Source: an uncultured Methanobacterium sp. (GTDB lineage: Archaea > Methanobacteriota > Methanobacteria > Methanobacteriales > Methanobacteriaceae). Taken from it: DNA of 10,456 bases. The number at the start of each line of letters is the position of its first letter. Within the stretch, counting starts at the first letter, position 1. The stretch is from assembly GCF_963665055.1 (NCBI RefSeq), contig NZ_OY762017.1, forward strand, positions 1 to 10,456, in the 5' to 3' direction. Under the pieces are notes generated by a model that saw only the letters and a program-made list of their open reading frames with translations, was not told the DNA's origin and made no database searches. Shown piece after piece: positions 1 to 5,305 of this stretch. The position numbers and the translations under genes are program-made.

Positions 1-945
1 TTCTTCCTCAATTACATGTAACATTTTATGATAATTTTCTTCACCCAGTTCGTGCAGAAGCCGGTGGTGAAGATGATTTTTAACCAGATGTAAAATATTA
101 TGAAAAGATTCCTCACCCAGGGTATGTAATATTTCGTGATATGCTTCTTCAACTGTTAATTTAACATCACAGGACACCCCATTACTTTTTAGCATATGTA
201 GAAGTTCTGCCGATTTTGGAGGCCTTAAATGTGCTCTTTTGAGGGTTTCGTAGTTGTTGAATATTTCCTCGGGAGTACCCTGACCTATTATCTGCCCTTC
301 GTGCAGTACGAAGATTTTGTCTGCAAACTGGGTGACCATTTCCACGTCATGGGATGCAATGATTATACTCATATCTTCATGGCTTAACTTGTAGAGTATC
401 TCCATGATCTGTTCCACACCCTTGGGATCCAGTCCAGTGGTGGGTTCATCCAGTACCATGATCTCCGGGCGCATGGCCAGGATTCCAGCAATAGCCACTC
501 TTTTCTTTTGACCCCCACTGAGGTGGTGTGGTGCTTTTTTTTCCAAGCCGTTCATTCCCACCATTTCAAGGGCTTCTTCCACCCTTTCATCCACTTCCTC
601 CTCGGAAAGTCCCAGGTTCATGGGACCAAAAGCCACATCCTCTATTACTGTGGGTGCAAATAGTTGATCATCAGGGTTCTGGAAGACAATACCTACTTTC
701 TGCCTGATCTGGAGCAGTTCCTTTTTTTCATAAACTGCTGGTTTGCCATCAATTTTTATCAATCCAGAAGTGGGTTGATTTATGCCGTTGAAGTGTGCAA
801 AGAGGGTGGATTTACCAGCACCATTGGAACCAACTATGGCTACTCTTTCACCTTCTTCAATTTCAATATTTATGTTGTGAAGGGCAGAGGTGCCGTCAGG
901 ATAGGTGAAACACATGTTCTCTGTTTGAATAATTGTTCTGGTCAT
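1..945 (-). CDS. cbiO: CbiO, ATPase of Co/Ni ECF transporter, 3'-incomplete, His-rich tail
   Basis: This is the ATP-hydrolysing subunit (EcfA type) that powers the CbiMNQ nickel/cobalt importer from the cytoplasmic face. The ATG is at 945-943, preceded by GGAG with 7 nt spacing, and the frame is open for 315 codons to the window edge. Walker A (GSNGAGKST) is near residue 39, the Q-loop Gln at 89, the signature LSGGQ at 142-146, Walker B with DEPTTGLD near 163-172, and the switch His at 199. CbiO proteins usually end near 270-285 residues. Here residues 269-315 continue as a His-rich segment with a strict 12-residue period: His at 270/274, 282/286, 294/298 and 306/310, plus 291 and 293. The stop codon is outside the window, so the tail may be longer. 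It is the last visible gene of the minus-strand operon, 116 bp after cbiQ. The family call is firm; a metal-binding role for the tail is inference. Confidence 0.95.
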   Translation of the reverse strand, partial: MTRTIIQTENMCFTYPDGTSALHNINIEIEEGERVAIVGSNGAGKSTLFAHFNGINQPTSGLIKIDGKPAVYEKKELLQIRQKVGIVFQNPDDQLFAPTVIEDVAFGPMNLGLSEEEVDERVEEALEMVGMNGLEKKAPHHLSGGQKKRVAIAGILAMRPEIMVLDEPTTGLDPKGVEQIMEILYKLSHEDMSIIIASHDVEMVTQFADKIFVLHEGQIIGQGTPEEIFNNYETLKRAHLRPPKSAELLHMLKSNGVSCDVKLTVEEAYHEILHTLGEESFHNILHLVKNHLHHRLLHELGEENYHKMLHVIEEE

Positions 946-987
946 TTAATTTCTCCAGTGATCTCTCTGTTTATCTATTATAGTTCA

Positions 988-1029
988 AGTATGACTTTAG
1001 GATTATCTCCAATACTCAATTTTCATACT
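988..1029. repeat. Inverted repeat AGTATGA-N28-TCATACT in the cbiQ-cbiO gap
   Basis: A perfect 7-bp inverted repeat (988-994 and 1023-1029) lies in the 116-bp spacer between cbiQ and cbiO. The half-sites match the GTATGA/TCATAC half-sites known for E. coli NikR, but the spacer is 28 bp instead of 16, so assignment as a NikR site is not justified by sequence alone. Short AT-rich inverted repeats also arise by chance. Confidence 0.3.
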
Positions 1030-1061
1030 AATCTTATATTTAATCTATCTTCCATTTCGTA

Positions 1062-1892
1062 CTAGACAATGTTCATCCCTAAAAATCCCCACTGGTAAAA
1101 GAAGAACATGGCTAATATCTGTAAACAGGCTACCAGTCCCAAAGTGGAGGCAATAAAGGCGTAATCCCCTGATCCGATTTTCTTCTTCCGGTCATGGTAT
1201 AGTTTTGATTTATCCGAGAATCCGCGGCTGGCCATGCTCAGATAAATTGTTTCTCCCTGTTCATAGGCCCGAAGAAACATCATGGCCACAGTATAACCCA
1301 GTTGTTTCATTCTCCATTTATATGAAAGTTTTTTATTGAATGCATCAAAGCATCTTGCTTTCTGAGCGTGGGTAATCCGGTGCAGTTCATCGTAGAACAT
1401 GAAAAGGAAGCGGATCATAAGGCTTAATATCATGGCAAATTCCCTAGGCATACCCAGTTTCCGGAAGGATTCCACAACTTCCTGCATGGGGCTTATGGAG
1501 CTTAAAAGCACAATTGATGTGAGGGCTACTATAAGTCGGGACATTAAGAGTGCTGCCCACATCAGACCTCCATCTGTTATCTGTATTCCAAATGCTCCGG
1601 ACCAGATTACATTACCTGGGTGTATGAATGGTTGGAATAGGATTATAAACCCACCGAATGGTAGAAGTAATAAAATTCGGGTTAGAGAAGTTTTGAATGA
1701 AACATTGGAAATGTAAATCAATATTAAAAGGTAAATTTCCAGGAATAACATGACCATTATTTGAGTGGAAAATACTGCATAAACAATGATGAATATCAAT
1801 AAGATTAACTTAACTCTTCCGTCCATGGAATGAAGGGGACTATCTTTATCTGTTTCTTTTTCAAGCTCTCTTACTGAGCCTACTCCATTCAT
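1062..1892 (-). CDS. cbiQ: CbiQ, transmembrane coupling (T) subunit of Co/Ni ECF transporter
   Basis: This 276-residue membrane protein couples the ATPase CbiO to the substrate-binding CbiM. The N-terminal SPLHSMDGRVKL stretch (residues 18-29) matches the conserved N-terminus of the EcfT/CbiQ family. Hydrophobic segments lie near 28-61, 70-90, 108-133, 154-168 and 243-266. The two cytoplasmic coupling motifs are visible: QKAR near 177-180 and ASRGF at 221-225, which in this family carry the Ala-Arg-Gly type contacts to the ATPase. Length is normal. The ATG at 1892 follows GGAG with a spacer of about 9 nt. It lies 88 bp downstream of the PDGLE gene and 116 bp upstream of cbiO, so the operon is looser here than between cbiM and cbiN. 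A weak internal promoter in the 1893-1980 spacer is possible. Confidence 0.95.
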   Translation of the reverse strand: MNGVGSVRELEKETDKDSPLHSMDGRVKLILLIFIIVYAVFSTQIMVMLFLEIYLLILIYISNVSFKTSLTRILLLLPFGGFIILFQPFIHPGNVIWSGAFGIQITDGGLMWAALLMSRLIVALTSIVLLSSISPMQEVVESFRKLGMPREFAMILSLMIRFLFMFYDELHRITHAQKARCFDAFNKKLSYKWRMKQLGYTVAMMFLRAYEQGETIYLSMASRGFSDKSKLYHDRKKKIGSGDYAFIASTLGLVACLQILAMFFFYQWGFLGMNIV

Positions 1893-1980
1893 AAAAGAAT
1901 CTCCTTTTTTTTGAAAATATTATAATTTTATGGTGTTTCTTCCCTTAAAAAAAGATTTAATAAAAAAATAAAAAGATATA
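1893..1980 (-). other. Spacer between PDGLE gene and cbiQ with oligo-T runs
   Basis: Read on the minus strand, the 88-bp spacer starts with several T-runs (T5, T7, T7) directly after the stop of the PDGLE gene. It then has an AT-rich TATAAT-like segment about 40 bp before the cbiQ ATG, and an SD GGAG near 1903. Oligo-T tracts are the archaeal intrinsic termination signal, so partial termination and a secondary promoter for cbiQO are possible. Neither is demonstrated. Confidence 0.25.
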
Positions 1981-2280
1981 TTATGGGGATGTTTCTGGTG
2001 GGTTTCTTCTTCGCAGTAGAAGTGCTACTAGGTAGGCTATGATCAGCGTTACAATGATACCTATGGCCAGAGCTGCTATTTCACCAACTTTATCCAAACC
2101 ATTTATAGTATAATCTGGGAAAGGTGATTGGATAGCAGGTTCTGTTTCACCAACACCAACGTTTTCTGCTGATTTTTCCAAACCATCAGGATCTGGTGAA
2201 GCGATGAATGGTGACATAACCGCGATTACCAGACAAACAATTAATCCTCCAACTACGAAGTATTTATCTTTGGTACTCAT
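1981..2280 (-). CDS. PDGLE-domain protein, CbiN/NikN-type auxiliary subunit
   Basis: This 99-residue protein has two membrane segments (about 7-27 and 66-89) around an external loop that contains SPFIASPDPDGLEKSAE (residues 23-39). That motif defines the PDGLE domain. PDGLE proteins take the place of classical CbiN in many nickel/cobalt ECF systems, where they help CbiM load metal. The ATG at 2280-2278 overlaps the cbiM stop codon as ATGA, a 4-bp overlap that indicates translational coupling. The C-terminus is short and basic (RRR), consistent with a cytoplasmic end. It is listed without a symbol because it is a functional analogue in the cbiN position and not a sequence match to enteric CbiN. 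Confidence 0.88.
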   Translation of the reverse strand: MSTKDKYFVVGGLIVCLVIAVMSPFIASPDPDGLEKSAENVGVGETEPAIQSPFPDYTINGLDKVGEIAALAIGIIVTLIIAYLVALLLRRRNPPETSP

Positions 2281-2951
2281 TTGGCAGTCACCTCACCTGT
2301 TTCAGATTTAGGTTCAACAATCTTTTTGTTTCGGTTCCAGGCAAGCAGATCAGGTCTTAGTTTTTCCAGAGCCATGATTACTACTACGGTTAACACACCT
2401 TCAATAATACCTATGAATGCGTGGTATATTCCCATGGATGCCAGTCCAGCTACTAGTGGGAAAGTTCCAGCCAGCCACATTTCCACAGCAACTGCTTCGG
2501 CTGCCAGGAAGATAGCCAACCATGATGCTATGAATATTGCAGGGTATTTTCCTATTGGTTTTCTCAGTCCTTTAAAGGTGTAAAGTCCTACAAAACCGCC
2601 TATAATTCCCATGTTAAGTACATTTGCACCCAACGCGGTTATGCCTCCATCTCCAAAGAACAGACCCTGTACCAGTAGTACAAGAGTGAATACAATAATT
2701 GCTGCCTCTGGGGCGCAGAATACAATAGCTACTAAAGCTCCGCCTACCATGTGTCCACTGGTACCAAAGGGTATGGGCATGTTCATGGACATTATGGCAA
2801 ATATACCGGCGGCTAAAACTGCTAGTAATGGAACAGCTTTTTCATCAAGATTCTCCCTTGCCCATTTTTGGGCGAAGTACAATGCTACTATAAGTATAAC
2901 GTAGTAGATAGCGCATTGCCACAAAGGAATAAAACCATCTGGTATATGCAT
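2277..2951 (-). CDS. cbiM: CbiM, metal-binding S component of Co/Ni ECF transporter
   Basis: This 224-residue polytopic membrane protein is the substrate-specific subunit. The N-terminus MHIPDG and His67 (in GTSGHMVGG) are the known square-planar metal ligands of CbiM/NikM: the Met1 amine, His2 backbone and side chain, and the side chain of a His near 67. GDGGITALGANVLNMG (100-115) is the other family signature. Six to seven hydrophobic segments are seen. The ATG at 2951 follows a strong GGAGG (2962-2966) with a 10-nt spacer. It is the first gene of the minus-strand operon and overlaps the next gene by 4 bp. A TATA-like box at 3075-3082 and two copies of an inverted repeat (2993-3035, 3095-3133) lie upstream. 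Whether nickel or cobalt is the substrate cannot be decided from sequence. Confidence 0.96.
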   Translation of the reverse strand: MHIPDGFIPLWQCAIYYVILIVALYFAQKWARENLDEKAVPLLAVLAAGIFAIMSMNMPIPFGTSGHMVGGALVAIVFCAPEAAIIVFTLVLLVQGLFFGDGGITALGANVLNMGIIGGFVGLYTFKGLRKPIGKYPAIFIASWLAIFLAAEAVAVEMWLAGTFPLVAGLASMGIYHAFIGIIEGVLTVVVIMALEKLRPDLLAWNRNKKIVEPKSETGEVTAK

Positions 2952-2992
2952 ATTTTTTTTGCCTCCTTCTTTTTTAGTTTATAACCTTTTTA

Positions 2993-3035
2993 AAGTATTA
3001 CTCAACTCGGGCTTATCTGGAGTTCAGTAATACTT
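2993..3035. promoter_or_regulatory. Operator candidate 1: TATTAC-N25-GTAATA within a 43-bp dyad
   Basis: AAGTATTACT (2993-3002) and AGTAATACTT (3026-3035) are a perfect 10-bp inverted repeat. The dyad continues inward through one C/C mismatch and AACTC/GAGTT, giving 15 of 16 paired positions around an 11-nt centre at 3014. It lies between the likely cbiM TATA box and the cbiM start, so it falls in the predicted cbiM 5' leader. It could act as a DNA operator or fold as an RNA hairpin. The hexamer pair with the same 25-nt spacing recurs at 3096-3132 and 7333-7369. Confidence 0.65.
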
Positions 3036-3074
3036 CTAAAGGCCTTTATCTTCATAGTACCTTACAATAATGCA

Positions 3075-3082
3075 TAATATAA
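3075..3082 (-). promoter_or_regulatory. TATA box of the cbiMNQO operon (predicted)
   Basis: On the minus strand AAAAGC is followed by TTATATTA, a good archaeal BRE/TATA pair. A start of transcription about 25 bp downstream (near 3050) would give a leader of about 100 nt that includes the 2993-3035 dyad. A second weaker candidate (TTATAAAC at 2977-2984) would put the transcript start beyond the ribosome binding site and is less likely. Confidence 0.5.
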
Positions 3083-3094
3083 GCTTTTCCATTG

Positions 3095-3133
3095 GTATTA
3101 CTTTGATTAAATTTTAAGATGGTTAAGTAATAA
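3095..3133. promoter_or_regulatory. Operator candidate 2: TATTAC-N25-GTAATA
   Basis: TATTAC (3096-3101) and GTAATA (3127-3132) are separated by exactly 25 nt, as in operator candidate 1. The repeat extends to 8 bp (TATTACTT/AAGTAATA). Its centre (3114) is exactly 100 bp from that of candidate 1 (3014), and the two flank the predicted cbiM core promoter. The site also lies in the upstream region of the divergent nicotianamine synthase gene. Confidence 0.6.
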
Positions 3134-3144
3134 TTCTTGTAGAA

Positions 3145-3164
3145 ACTCCAGTTAAGAATGGAGT
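3145..3164. repeat. Small hairpin ACTCCA-N8-TGGAGT
   Basis: A perfect 6-bp inverted repeat with an 8-nt loop lies in the divergent region between cbiM and the nicotianamine synthase gene. It is not followed by a T-run on either side, so it is not an obvious terminator. It is upstream of both predicted transcription starts and its role is unknown. Confidence 0.3.
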
Positions 3165-3327
3165 ATGCTCATGTTTTTGGGGATAATTCCGGCATAATTT
3201 AGGTTTAGGTGTTCAATCTTATTTTTGAACCTTATTTTATCCTTGGAATATGATTGTTTCATTAAATTTTTGTATCAAATTTGAAATATCAAATTAAGTT
3301 GAATTAAAAACAATCTTAGTTGATAAA

Positions 3328-3337
3328 TTTATATAAC
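3328..3337 (+). promoter_or_regulatory. TATA box of the nicotianamine synthase gene (predicted)
   Basis: TTTATATAAC preceded by GATAAA is a strong archaeal TATA/BRE match. A start near 3360 would leave a leader of about 85 nt before the ATG at 3446. Confidence 0.55.
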
Positions 3338-3445
3338 TAAAAATACAAAACATCTAAAAGCTATTTATGGAATTCATTATTCCATTTGATTTTAGGATCT
3401 GAAATACCCCTATTAATTGTTTGTATTGTTTTACGGAGACTGAAT

Positions 3446-4249
3446 ATGAGTTGTTATAAATACTGGGATAAAATAAAAGAAATTGCTAATTCCCTTAAAG
3501 GGTATGGGGATTATACAGTGGATGAAATGCCCCTGGATGAGATCATACCCCTCCTGGATTCTGTTGAAGAAATTGCCCATGATCAGGAGATTGATTTTGA
3601 TTCTGCCAAACATATCTTAGATGATGAAAAGATGAACGAGGCACTCCAATTAATCAGAAAGTTCTATGTGGGGTTAGGGGCCAGACTGGAAACTGACAAT
3701 GCTAAATCAATATTAAAATCAGATGACCCTTGGAAAACACTGAAATCATTCCACTTCTACCAACGATATCAGGGTCTTTTAAGAAACGAAAACCAGCTGG
3801 TGAAATTCACCCCCGAACAGAAGGTGGTTTTCATTGGTGGAGGACCACTCCCTCTTACTTTGATCCTCTTGAATAAAATATTCAAAGCCCGGTGCGTGAG
3901 TGTGGAGGTATTGCCAGAGGTGGCTGAACTATCACGCAAGGTTATTGAAAAGTTGGGACTGGAATCTGAGATAGAAGTGGTGCTGGGTGATGAAACCAGT
4001 TTAGGGAATATTGATTACACTGTGGTAATGGTGGCAGCCCTGGCCGAACCCAAGGAGAGGGTATTTGCCAATGTATGGGAAGTAGTGGATACAGTGACTC
4101 CCGTCCTATACCGGACTTACACTGGTATGAGAGCTATTCTCTACTCACCAGTCACTGAGAAAGCCACCCGTGGATTCCACAAAGAAGTGATGATTCTTCC
4201 TACTGGTAAGGTTAACAACACCTCGGTTTTAATCCGGAAAGTTGTCTGA
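3446..4249 (+). CDS. Nicotianamine synthase, archaeal (thermonicotianamine) type
   Basis: The 267-residue protein matches from memory the characterised Methanothermobacter nicotianamine synthase in length and sequence, starting MSCY-YWDKIK and including DFxSAKHILDD, IRKFYV, GGGPLPLT and KVNNTSV. It transfers aminocarboxypropyl groups from S-adenosylmethionine to build a nicotianamine-like metal chelator; the archaeal enzyme was shown to use glutamate. An N-terminal helical part (1-110) is followed by a Rossmann SAM-binding domain with GGGP at 130-133. Glu82 and Tyr108 correspond to the catalytic Glu81 and Tyr107 described for the Methanothermobacter enzyme, shifted by one residue. I chose the ATG at 3446 because GGAG (3435-3438) sits 7 nt before it and the family begins there; a TTG 60 nt upstream lacks such a site. 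It is divergent from cbiM, sharing its control region, which supports a role in Ni/Co handling. No opine dehydrogenase or exporter of the staphylopine type is visible. Confidence 0.93.
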   Translation: MSCYKYWDKIKEIANSLKGYGDYTVDEMPLDEIIPLLDSVEEIAHDQEIDFDSAKHILDDEKMNEALQLIRKFYVGLGARLETDNAKSILKSDDPWKTLKSFHFYQRYQGLLRNENQLVKFTPEQKVVFIGGGPLPLTLILLNKIFKARCVSVEVLPEVAELSRKVIEKLGLESEIEVVLGDETSLGNIDYTVVMVAALAEPKERVFANVWEVVDTVTPVLYRTYTGMRAILYSPVTEKATRGFHKEVMILPTGKVNNTSVLIRKVV

Positions 4250-4311
4250 TGTTTATGCTGATAATCACAGATTTAATATCATGGAGAACTAAGTGAGGGT
4301 ATCAGTAACTT

Positions 4312-4372
4312 TGAGAAGTTTCTTTAAAAAAAGAGGCTCTCATACCTTGGTAATAGTTAATTGGTTTTTTTT
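4312..4372 (+). terminator. Terminator of the nicotianamine synthase gene
   Basis: A weak hairpin (TGAGA 4312-4316 with TCTCA 4338-4342, inner TTTCTTT with AAAGA) is followed by T8 at 4365-4372. Oligo-T runs of this length terminate archaeal RNA polymerase. Confidence 0.5.
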
Positions 4373-4413
4373 AGAAGATACCAGTATAATTTTTTAAGAA
4401 GATACCAGAATAA
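4367..4413. repeat. Tandem duplication of 23/24 bp
   Basis: Two adjacent units share T6, then AGAAGATACCAG, then a 5-nt end (TATAA or AATAA). Unit 1 is 4367-4389 and unit 2 is 4390-4413. The T6 of each unit may duplicate the termination signal after the nicotianamine synthase gene. Confidence 0.6.
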
Positions 4414-4465
4414 CCGAGTATACTATAAAAATAGACTTCATTTAGGATTAGTTCAAACTTATTTT

Positions 4466-4473
4466 TTTATATG
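4466..4473 (+). promoter_or_regulatory. TATA box of a possible small RNA
   Basis: TTTATATG lies 38 bp before the long stem that starts at 4504. A transcript starting 25-30 bp downstream would begin close to this stem. A second candidate, GTATAAATAG at 4491-4500, would start the RNA inside it. Confidence 0.35.
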
Positions 4474-4499
4474 ATAAATAATACTATGGGGTATAAATA

Positions 4500-4672
4500 G
4501 AACTATAGGGGGCATCAGGGTAAGATATGATACATTTGAGCGGATTTAGATTGAATAAATTTGATGCCCCTTATAATATTACCAGAAGGGATCTGATGGG
4601 ATCCCTACTGTAGACGTCTTGCAGGAGGAAATGGCAAGTTCATCGTTTAATACAAAAACACCTTTTTTCACC
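4500..4672 (+). ncRNA. Possible structured small RNA, family unknown
   Basis: This GC-richer patch in very AT-rich DNA has a TATA box upstream. Segments 4504-4517 and 4562-4575 can pair over 14 bp (core GGGGCATCA with TGATGCCCC, one G-U). GGGATC 4588-4593 pairs with GATCCC 4600-4605 around a 6-nt loop, and CTTGC pairs with GCAAG near 4618-4638. A T6 run follows at 4663-4668. No known riboswitch or RNA family was recognised. The strand and ends are guesses from the TATA box and the T-run. Confidence 0.3.
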
Positions 4673-4684
4673 CATTAAGTAATA
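4648..4684. promoter_or_regulatory. Imperfect operator copy TAATAC-N25-GTAATA
   Basis: The right half-site is exact and extends to AAGTAATACTT (4677-4687); the left half-site has one mismatch from TATTAC. The 25-nt spacing equals that of the exact copies. It lies at the 3' end of the possible small RNA. Confidence 0.35.
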
Positions 4685-4712
4685 CTTTATTCGGCGTTAT
4701 TCGTACAATCAT

Positions 4713-4756
4713 GGAATAGGGCGAGCTACTATTTAAGACTTTCTATTCCTTTTTTA
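4713..4756 (+). terminator. Hairpin GGAATAG/CTATTCC followed by a T-run
   Basis: GGAATAG (4713-4719) pairs with CTATTCC (4743-4749) around a 23-nt loop, directly followed by T6 (4750-4755). It would terminate transcription reading rightward out of the 4500-4670 region. Confidence 0.4.
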
Positions 4757-4757
4757 T

Positions 4758-4794
4758 TATTACTTTAGTGTGCTATTCGGGGTTTGATGTATTA
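4758..4794. promoter_or_regulatory. Imperfect operator copy TATTAC-N25-GTATTA
   Basis: The left half-site is exact and the right one has one mismatch from GTAATA; the spacing is again 25 nt. It is about 550 bp upstream of the 5306 gene. A chance match is possible in DNA of this composition. Confidence 0.25.
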
Positions 4795-5206
4795 AAAATT
4801 GTAATGGGTTGTATATTATTGGGTTAACAGTTTTAGGATAGGTTGAAATTTAAAAATAAATAAAAATTATCAGGGATCTGGAAATGTGTATTTAAGAGAT
4901 TCTATGGTGGATAATCAGATCCCCGAACCTCGCCATGTTATGGAAACAATGGGAGTTGAAATGGTTATAGACAATTATCAGTTTATGGATGTACTATAAA
5001 TAATTAATCCTTAACTAAACTAAAGTATTATTAATATAATTTTTTACCTTTTTTATTTTTTAAGAATAAGATATCTAAAGCATTCAATGCTCCAATGGGA
5101 AAATAATATTCTTTTAAATCTGTTTAAATTATCATTGGATCTTTTTATAATTTATTGAATTACTTTAATCCTGTTTTGAAAGTATAAATTATTAATTTTT
5201 TAATTT

Positions 5207-5248
5207 TTGTATTACATTTGTCGGAATTTATGGAGATTTGTAATAACA
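5207..5248. promoter_or_regulatory. Operator-like repeat TATTAC-N24-GTAATA upstream of the 5306 gene
   Basis: TATTAC (5210-5215) and GTAATA (5240-5245) are exact, with 24 nt between them, one less than in the other copies. The right edge is 8 bp upstream of the predicted TATA box at 5254-5263. The same position relative to TATA is seen for the 7332-7370 site. Confidence 0.45.
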
Positions 5249-5251
5249 CAA

Positions 5252-5265
5252 ATCATATATATGAT
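5252..5265 (+). promoter_or_regulatory. TATA box region of the 5306 gene, inside a 14-bp palindrome
   Basis: CATATATATG (5254-5263) is the best TATA candidate and lies within the perfect palindrome ATCATATATATGAT (5252-5265). A start about 25 bp downstream, near 5285, leaves a leader of about 20 nt with AGGGG before the ATG at 5306. Confidence 0.45.
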
Positions 5266-5305
5266 ATTATCATTATTTTTTTACATAAAATTGCAGGGGA
5301 TGATA

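Larger units (their letters stand above)
4250..5305. other. 1-kb spacer without a confident gene
   Basis: In order, this stretch holds an oligo-T terminator (to 4372), a tandem 23/24-bp repeat (4367-4413), a TATA box (4466-4473), a folded GC-richer patch (about 4500-4670), two imperfect operator-like repeats (4648-4684, 4758-4794), a hairpin followed by a T-run (4713-4755), an inverted repeat GGGATCTG/CAGATCCC (4873-4880, 4916-4923), a 31-codon coding-like stretch (4904-4999), and the promoter of the 5306 gene. GGGATCTG occurs at both 4588 and 4873. No ORF of convincing length with a ribosome binding site was seen on either strand. Confidence 0.6.

Noticed and set aside
1399..1716. Plus-strand open frames opposite cbiQ, cbiM and cbiO (also 2281-2583, 2611-2904, 664-1065)
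   Set aside because: They are antisense to strongly conserved genes, lack ribosome binding sites and have compositions typical of shadow frames.
3386..3445. Upstream TTG start for the nicotianamine synthase, adding 20 residues
   Set aside because: There is no ribosome binding site before it, the added residues are unlike the family, and the ATG at 3446 has GGAG at good spacing and the family's MSCY start.
2952..3445. Cobalamin or Ni/Co riboswitch in the cbiM/nicotianamine synthase leaders
   Set aside because: No B12-box-like GCCACTG and no repeated NiCo-aptamer cores were found; the repeats there fit DNA operators better.
4367..4413. CRISPR-like array
   Set aside because: There are only two adjacent units with no spacers, and no cas genes; it is a simple tandem duplication.
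4563..4612. Fluoride riboswitch, suggested by CTGATG followed by CCTACTG
   Set aside because: The 3' half resembles the conserved end of the fluoride aptamer, but the 5' half (GGxGAT, the pseudoknot partner and the AAAC linker) cannot be found upstream, and no fluoride channel gene follows.
4631..4678. 15-codon ORF (ATG to TAA) after GCAGGAGGAA
   Set aside because: GGAGG is only 2 nt from the ATG, the peptide resembles nothing known, and the segment is better explained as part of the folded patch. A leader peptide cannot be excluded.
5207..5305. Upstream TTG start of the 5306 gene, adding 33 residues
   Set aside because: It overlaps the predicted operator and TATA box, would put an odd extra hydrophobic stretch before the signal peptide, and lacks a ribosome binding site.
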